31,460 nucleotides of DNA, taken from Proteobacteria bacterium UBA6908 (lineage in GTDB: Bacteria; Pseudomonadota; Gammaproteobacteria; Acidiferrobacterales; UBA6901). Under the pieces are notes generated by a model. It did no database searches and was not told the origin of the DNA. It saw only the letters and a program-made list of their open reading frames with translations. Where the stretch lies: assembly GCA_002451085.1 (NCBI GenBank), contig DKBE01000035.1, forward strand, positions 269-31,728, in the 5' to 3' direction. Below, piece by piece: positions 25,546-31,460 of the stretch. The position numbers and the translations under genes are program-made. Numbering within the stretch: the stretch's first letter is position 1; each line of letters begins with the position of its first letter.

Positions 25546-26321
25546 TGTGGTTGCAGGCTATGGGTGCCGGAGTATTAAAAGCCGTCGAGCGGTTAGGCCG
25601 GGCCGGATTGTTCTTGGTGGAAATACTGGGCCATGCCGGCATACTGGTTTCGCGATTCTATCTGGTGGTGCAGCAGGTGTTTGCCGTCGGAGTGTTCACG
25701 CTGCCAATCGTGTTGGTGTCCGGTTTGTTTGTCGGCATGGTGCTGGGACTGCAGGGCTACAATACCCTGGCCAAATTTGGTTCAGCGCAGTCGCTGGGAT
25801 TGTTGGTTGCCTTGTCATTGCTGCGCGAACTGGGACCCGTGGTCACGGCATTGCTGTTCGCCGGACGCGCTGGATCGGCTCTGACAGCCGAGATTGGCCT
25901 CATGAAAGCCACTGAACAGCTGGCCGGCATGGAGATGATGGCCGTGAATCCGATGATGCGGGTCATCACGCCGCGTTTTCTCGCCGGCATCATTTCGATG
26001 CCGTTGCTGGCCGCGTTGTTCAGTGCTATCGGTGTTTTTGGCGGAAACCTGGTGGGTGTTGGACTATTGGGAGTGGACAGCGGGGCCTTCTGGACAACCA
26101 TGCAGGAAGGCGTCGATTTCCGCGAGGACATCGTAAATGGCGTTATCAAGAGTTTTGTTTTTGGAGTGGTGGTGACCTGGATCGCGGTTTTCGAAGGTTA
26201 TGATGCTGTGCCCAATTCGGAAGGCGTAAGCCGTGCTACCAACCACACCGTGGTGTATTCCTCATTGGCCGTACTCGGCCTCGATTTCGTCATGACTGCA
26301 CTGATGCTGGGAGAGATTTGA
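25542..26321 (+). CDS. mlaE: Phospholipid transport permease MlaE
   Basis: This 259-residue inner-membrane protein has five to six hydrophobic segments and the MlaE signature: [43 protein letters not shown] in the middle and [20 protein letters not shown]. It forms the membrane core of the MlaFEDB complex that moves phospholipids between the inner membrane and the periplasmic MlaC carrier. Its start overlaps the mlaF stop, and the mlaD start follows its stop after 1 base. Confidence 0.96.
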   Translation: MMWLQAMGAGVLKAVERLGRAGLFLVEILGHAGILVSRFYLVVQQVFAVGVFTLPIVLVSGLFVGMVLGLQGYNTLAKFGSAQSLGLLVALSLLRELGPVVTALLFAGRAGSALTAEIGLMKATEQLAGMEMMAVNPMMRVITPRFLAGIISMPLLAALFSAIGVFGGNLVGVGLLGVDSGAFWTTMQEGVDFREDIVNGVIKSFVFGVVVTWIAVFEGYDAVPNSEGVSRATNHTVVYSSLAVLGLDFVMTALMLGEI

Positions 26322-26322
26322 C

Positions 26323-26802
26323 ATGACCAACAGGAAAACCGTGGAAATATGGGTCGGCCTGTTTGTGACAGCCGGACTCGTGGCGCTGGCCATTTTATCC
26401 TTCCGGGTCGGGAACTTGACGACCACTGAAGTGACCAATGGCTATCACATCGAGGCACGCTTTGAGAACATCGGTAGCCTCAAGGCCCGGTCGGCAGTGA
26501 CCATGGCCGGTGTGCGCATCGGCCGTGTCAGCAAGATCCAGATCGATCCCAATACCTACCAGGCAAGGGTCATCATGAACATTGATGGCCGTTTCCGGAA
26601 CCTGCCGGTGGATACCGGCGCCACGATTCTGACGGCCGGTTTGCTCGGAGAACAGTATGTGGGACTGGAACCCGGAGGCGCCGAAGAGTATCTAAAGGAC
26701 GGTGATCGCATCAAGGTGACCCAGTCAGCCATGGTGCTGGAAAAGTTGATCGGCCGCGTGCTGACCATGTTTATCGAGAAGCCCGCGGACAACAAGAAAT
26801 AA
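26323..26802 (+). CDS. mlaD: Phospholipid-binding MCE protein MlaD
   Basis: This 159-residue protein has one N-terminal membrane anchor (about 8-27) and a single MCE domain. Its key stretch is FENIGSLKARSAVTMAGVRIGRV, then LTAGLLGEQYVGLEPGG. MlaD forms a hexameric ring in the periplasm that guides lipid through the MlaFEDB complex. The C-terminal helix ends with MVLEKLIGRVLTMF, the hydrophobic pore-lining part expected in this family. A GGGAGAG ribosome site lies in the end of mlaE. Confidence 0.96.
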   Translation: MTNRKTVEIWVGLFVTAGLVALAILSFRVGNLTTTEVTNGYHIEARFENIGSLKARSAVTMAGVRIGRVSKIQIDPNTYQARVIMNIDGRFRNLPVDTGATILTAGLLGEQYVGLEPGGAEEYLKDGDRIKVTQSAMVLEKLIGRVLTMFIEKPADNKK

Positions 26803-26812
26803 GGAGAATGCC

Positions 26813-27433
26813 ATGCGCAAGTTGTTATTGCTGACGTTTGTCCTGGTGCTGAGTGTCCTCGGCGTGGTTCGTGCCGAGGTGGCACCGGAGCAGCTGGTCC
26901 GGTCCACGGCCGACGTCATCCTGAGCGAAATCAAGAAGAACCGCGAGGTCTACTCCAAGGACTACGCCAAGCTCTACAAGATGGCCGACGAGAAAGTACT
27001 GCCGCACTTTGATTTCCGGCGCATGTCGCAATGGGTGCTGGGCCGGTCGTGGCGGGACGCCACGCCCGAGCAACGCGAACAGTTTGTGGCGGTATTCCGC
27101 GATTTGCTGGTGCGCACCTATTCAACGGCACTGCTGAATTACAAGGACCAGGAAATTATCTATCTCCCGGTTCCGGTGCAGGCCGGCAGCGACGAAGCGC
27201 TGGTCAAGACCGAGGTCAAGCAGGGCGGTGGTCAGCCGAACATTCCGATTCACTACAGTTTCTACAAGAACCGGGATGGCCAATGGAAGGTCTATGACGT
27301 GACCATCGAAGGCGTTAGCCTGGTTACCAATTATCGCTCTGTGTATGCCACCAAGATCCGGGAAAAGGGCATTGATGCCCTGATCAGCGAGATCGGCGAC
27401 AGCAACAAGAAAGCGCTGACGACGCGGAAATGA
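26813..27433 (+). CDS. mlaC: Periplasmic phospholipid carrier MlaC
   Basis: This 206-residue protein has a Sec signal (MRKLLLLTFVLVLSVLGVVRA, cleaved before EVAPEQ) and the MlaC/Ttg2D fold. Characteristic stretches are LPHFDFRRMSQWVLGRSWRDATPEQREQFV, FRDLLVRTYSTAL and WKVYDVTIEGVSLVTNYR. It shuttles phospholipid across the periplasm between the outer-membrane MlaA lipoprotein and the MlaD ring. mlaA is not in this window. GGAG precedes the ATG; its end overlaps mlaB by 4 bases. Confidence 0.95.
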   Translation: MRKLLLLTFVLVLSVLGVVRAEVAPEQLVRSTADVILSEIKKNREVYSKDYAKLYKMADEKVLPHFDFRRMSQWVLGRSWRDATPEQREQFVAVFRDLLVRTYSTALLNYKDQEIIYLPVPVQAGSDEALVKTEVKQGGGQPNIPIHYSFYKNRDGQWKVYDVTIEGVSLVTNYRSVYATKIREKGIDALISEIGDSNKKALTTRK

Positions 27434-27708
27434 CTGAGCATCAGTCCGTCCAGGGTGCGCTGACCTTTGACACGGTGCCCGACTGGTTTGCCAAGGGGTC
27501 CGGCTGGTTCAGCGGCGACGGCGAGCTGATTATCGATCTGGCCGGGGTCACGCGCACCGATAGTGCCGGGCTGGCGCTGCTGATCGAATGGCTGCGGCTG
27601 GCGAGAACCGCAAAACGCCCACTGCGGTTTACGAATGTTCCGGATCAGGTGCAAACGCTGACCCGCATCAACGGATTGCAGGACGCGCTCTTCCCGAGCC
27701 AGGCATGA
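27430..27708 (+). CDS. mlaB: STAS-domain protein MlaB
   Basis: This 92-residue single STAS domain contains LIIDLAGVTRTDSAGLALLIEWLRLA; the Asp-Ser pair is the usual STAS core. MlaB binds MlaF and stabilises the complex. It overlaps both neighbours by 4 bases (mlaC before, the ABC ATPase after), so translational coupling is expected. Low sequence conservation makes the identification rest partly on position. Confidence 0.9.
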   Translation: MTEHQSVQGALTFDTVPDWFAKGSGWFSGDGELIIDLAGVTRTDSAGLALLIEWLRLARTAKRPLRFTNVPDQVQTLTRINGLQDALFPSQA

Positions 27709-28628
27709 CCGCAGCCGTCACGATCCGCGGCGTTCACAAGCGTTATGGCCAGGTGCGGGCCCTGCGCGGTGTAGACCTCGATATTGCCCGCGGCGAATTC
27801 TTCGGCCTGCTCGGACCGAACGGTGCCGGAAAATCCACACTCATCAATATTCTTGCTGGTTTGGCGCGGCTCGATTCGGGTCAGGTGGCGGTACTCGGCT
27901 TTGACGTGATCCGCGACTACCGGCAGGCACGCCGTGCGCTTGGTATTGTTCCACAGGAACTGGTCTACGATCCGTTTTTCAGTGTGCGCGAAGTATTGAA
28001 CCTGCAAGCCGGTTACTTCGGCCTCGGGCGCGAGTCCCGTGGCTGGGTCGAGGAGCTGATGCAGGCGCTCGGGCTCGCCGACAAGGCCAACGCCAATCTG
28101 CGAGGTTTGTCGGGTGGCATGAAGCGCCGAGTGCTGGTTGCACAGGCGCTGGTGCACCGTCCGCCGGTGGTGGTCCTGGATGAGCCGACCGCGGGTGTCG
28201 ATGTGGAGTTGCGCCAGCAGCTATGGCGGTTTATTCGCCGTCTGCACGGCGACGGCCATACCATTGTCCTCACGACCCATTACCTGGAAGAGGCAGAGTC
28301 GCTGTGTGAGCGAATCGCCATTCTCGATCAAGGCCAGATCATCGCGCTCGACAGCAAGGCTGGCCTGCTGGCGCGCGGGATGGATCGCCAGGCGCTCACC
28401 GTACATACCGTGGATCCGCTTGATCACCTCCCGCCGGCTCTGGAACCGCTGCTCAAACACCGGCGTGGCAACGAGCTGGTTTTTCAGCTGCATCGTCAGA
28501 CCGATTCGATCGCTGGCGTGCTGGACGCCTTGCGTGACGCCGGTGTCACGATTGCCGACCTGCATACCGAGAAACCGGATCTTGAGGACGTGTTTCTGGA
28601 GCTGACCCGCAAGGAGCAGCGCGCATGA
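27705..28628 (+). CDS. yadG: ABC-2 exporter ATP-binding protein, YadG-like
   Basis: This 307-residue ATPase has Walker A GPNGAGKST, VPQELVYDPFFSVREVLNLQAGYFG, signature LSGGMKRRV, Walker B VVVLDEPTAGVD and switch LTTHYLEEAE. The C-terminal domain ends with KPDLEDVFLELT. The E. coli homologue YadG pairs with permease YadH; the substrate is unknown. The start overlaps the mlaB stop (ATGA), which ties it to the mla operon. A longer frame from 27588 lies inside mlaB and is not used. Confidence 0.9.
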   Translation: MTAAVTIRGVHKRYGQVRALRGVDLDIARGEFFGLLGPNGAGKSTLINILAGLARLDSGQVAVLGFDVIRDYRQARRALGIVPQELVYDPFFSVREVLNLQAGYFGLGRESRGWVEELMQALGLADKANANLRGLSGGMKRRVLVAQALVHRPPVVVLDEPTAGVDVELRQQLWRFIRRLHGDGHTIVLTTHYLEEAESLCERIAILDQGQIIALDSKAGLLARGMDRQALTVHTVDPLDHLPPALEPLLKHRRGNELVFQLHRQTDSIAGVLDALRDAGVTIADLHTEKPDLEDVFLELTRKEQRA

Positions 28629-29440
28629 GCGTTCGCGGTTTCGCCGATCGGAACAAGGCGAGGGCCGCGCGCCAGGGATGGCGCCTTCGCGGTTTCGCCA
28701 CGTTGCTGCACAAGGAATTGCTTCGCTTTGGCAAGGTGGCGCTGCAGACGCTTTTGGCACCGGTGCTGACGGCCTTGCTCTATTTGCTGGTATTCGGGCA
28801 TGTGCTCGAAGCACATGTGCAGGTGTTTCCCGGTGTTCGTTATACTGCGTTCCTGATTCCCGGGCTGATGATGATGTCGGTGTTGCAGAATGCCTTTGCC
28901 AACAGCTCGTCAAGCCTGATCCAGTCGAAGATCACCGGCAATCTGGTGTTCGTGCTACTGACGCCGTTGTCGTCGGCAGAACTCTATCTGGCCTTTGTGC
29001 TTGCGGCGGTGCTGCGAGGTGTGGCAGTGGGCCTGGGGGTGTATGGGGTGGCGCTGGTGTTTGTTCCGCTGCCGTTACACAGCAGCATGACCGTGCTGGG
29101 TTTTCTGGTGCTGAGCAGCGCGGTGCTGGCGAGTCTGGGGGTCATTGCCGGTTTGTGGGCTGACAAGTTCGACCAGCTGGCCGGCTTCCAGAATTTCATT
29201 ATCATGCCGCTGACCTTCCTGTCCGGCGTGTTCTATTCCATACACTCATTGCCAGCTTTCTGGCTGGCCGCATCGCACTTCAATCCGTTCTTCTACATGA
29301 TCGACGGCTTCCGTTACGGATTTTTCGGTGTTTCGGATGTGAATCCGTGGCTGAGCCTGGGCGTGGTATTGGCCACCCTGATCGTGCTGGCCGGATTGTC
29401 GCTGGAATTGCTGCGGCGCGGGTACAAAATCCGCAGTTGA
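28625..29440 (+). CDS. yadH: ABC-2 exporter permease, YadH-like
   Basis: This 271-residue membrane protein has about six helices and YadH hallmarks: VFPGVRYTAFLIPGLMMMSV, NAFANSSSSLIQSKITGNL, MPLTFLSGVFYSIHSLP and FNPFFYMIDGFRYGFFGVSD. It overlaps the YadG-like gene by 4 bases. It starts with a basic cytoplasmic tail of about 30 residues. The substrate is unknown; inclusion in the mla transcript suggests an envelope lipid or polysaccharide task, which is inference. Confidence 0.9.
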   Translation: MSVRGFADRNKARAARQGWRLRGFATLLHKELLRFGKVALQTLLAPVLTALLYLLVFGHVLEAHVQVFPGVRYTAFLIPGLMMMSVLQNAFANSSSSLIQSKITGNLVFVLLTPLSSAELYLAFVLAAVLRGVAVGLGVYGVALVFVPLPLHSSMTVLGFLVLSSAVLASLGVIAGLWADKFDQLAGFQNFIIMPLTFLSGVFYSIHSLPAFWLAASHFNPFFYMIDGFRYGFFGVSDVNPWLSLGVVLATLIVLAGLSLELLRRGYKIRS

Positions 29441-29540
29441 GATAGGCCTACAAAGTTTCACCCTTTATCCGGATCGCCCGACCAGCGTATGCTGGCGCCC
29501 CTTGTAAACCGGCGGGGACGACCCGATAACACTGTTCATC

Positions 29541-29792
29541 ATGACTCGAGCCGAAGACATCCAGCGTCTCATTGAAGCCGGCCTGCCCGGCGCGCAGGTG
29601 CGTGTACTCGGTGACGACGGTCAGCATTTCGAGGCCGTGGTGGTCTCGCCCGACTTTGCCGGCAAGAGCCTGGTGCAGCAGCATCAGATGGTATACCGGG
29701 CGCTGGGCGCGAATATGCGCGATGGCATTATTCACGCGCTGTCGCTCAAAACCCTGACCCCCGAACAATCAGTCGCCGAAGCCGGGCGCTGA
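29541..29792 (+). CDS. ibaG: BolA-family protein IbaG
   Basis: This 83-residue BolA-like protein has the typical IbaG pattern: DDGQHFEAVVVSPDFAGKSLVQQHQMVY, then IIHALSLKTLTPEQ. The conserved His residues needed for [2Fe-2S] binding with a CGFS glutaredoxin are present. It sits in the usual place between mla genes and murA. No strong ribosome site is visible. The 100-bp gap before it holds a CCAGC/GCTGG hairpin at 29482-29495 and a weak promoter-like pair (TTGTAA / GATAAC). Confidence 0.92.
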   Translation: MTRAEDIQRLIEAGLPGAQVRVLGDDGQHFEAVVVSPDFAGKSLVQQHQMVYRALGANMRDGIIHALSLKTLTPEQSVAEAGR

Positions 29793-29821
29793 AATACCGA
29801 TTTATCCCTGGAGAGCATTCC

Positions 29822-31460
<1,639 letters not shown>

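Overview
The window reads as chromosomal DNA of a GC-rich gammaproteobacterium. The main evidence is the mlaFEDCB - BolA-type ibaG - murA cluster at the right end, a glutamyl-Q-tRNA(Asp) synthetase, a CGFS glutaredoxin and an E. coli YhhW-like pirin. An exported DsrE-like protein and a PhnD-like binding protein beside a sensor kinase would suit a sulfur-metabolising lineage, but the species cannot be fixed from sequence alone. No tRNA, rRNA, CRISPR array or transposase was seen.

Layout. 1-6.6 kb (+): the end of an acetate-type sodium symporter with an EF-hand-like loop, a strong terminator, a small YggT-like membrane protein, a convergent TPR gene, acetyl-CoA synthetase carrying an unusual histone-H1-like N-terminal tail, then a DUF72-like protein, a nitroreductase and gluQ. 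6.7-10.1 kb: an OmpA-type lipoprotein (+), a NodIJ-like ABC-2 exporter (-), and a ClpP-class membrane serine protease (+) behind a sigma-54-like promoter. 10.3-16.4 kb (-): an FAH-family hydrolase, then a signalling block (PhnD-like periplasmic protein, hybrid histidine kinase with HPt, a possible small membrane protein, exported DsrE-like protein, REC-REC regulator). 16.6-18.9 kb (-): pirin, DoxX and a second pirin, divergent from a LysR regulator with a LysR-type box just before its start. 19-24.3 kb (+): LysR, a two-subunit molybdenum hydroxylase (2Fe-2S subunit plus Tat-exported Mo subunit), XdhC and a MobA/MocA-like nucleotidyltransferase. 24.25-24.6 kb (-): a decayed gene that looks like the end of an outer-membrane beta-barrel. 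24.7-31.46 kb (+): mlaF-E-D-C-B, a YadGH-like ABC-2 exporter, ibaG, grxD, a terminator and murA (cut by the window end).

How the genes work together. Symporter plus Acs form an acetate or short-acid assimilation pair. The LysR-to-MocA stretch forms a self-contained Mo-hydroxylase unit with its own cofactor maturation, next to stress-type pirins and DoxX. The Mla genes maintain outer-membrane lipid asymmetry and sit beside the first committed step of peptidoglycan synthesis (MurA) and an Fe-S pair (IbaG/GrxD). The best candidates for undescribed biology are the H1-tailed Acs and the PhnD / hybrid kinase / DsrE / REC-REC phosphorelay, which I infer (without proof) may sense a sulfur oxyanion or a related anion.
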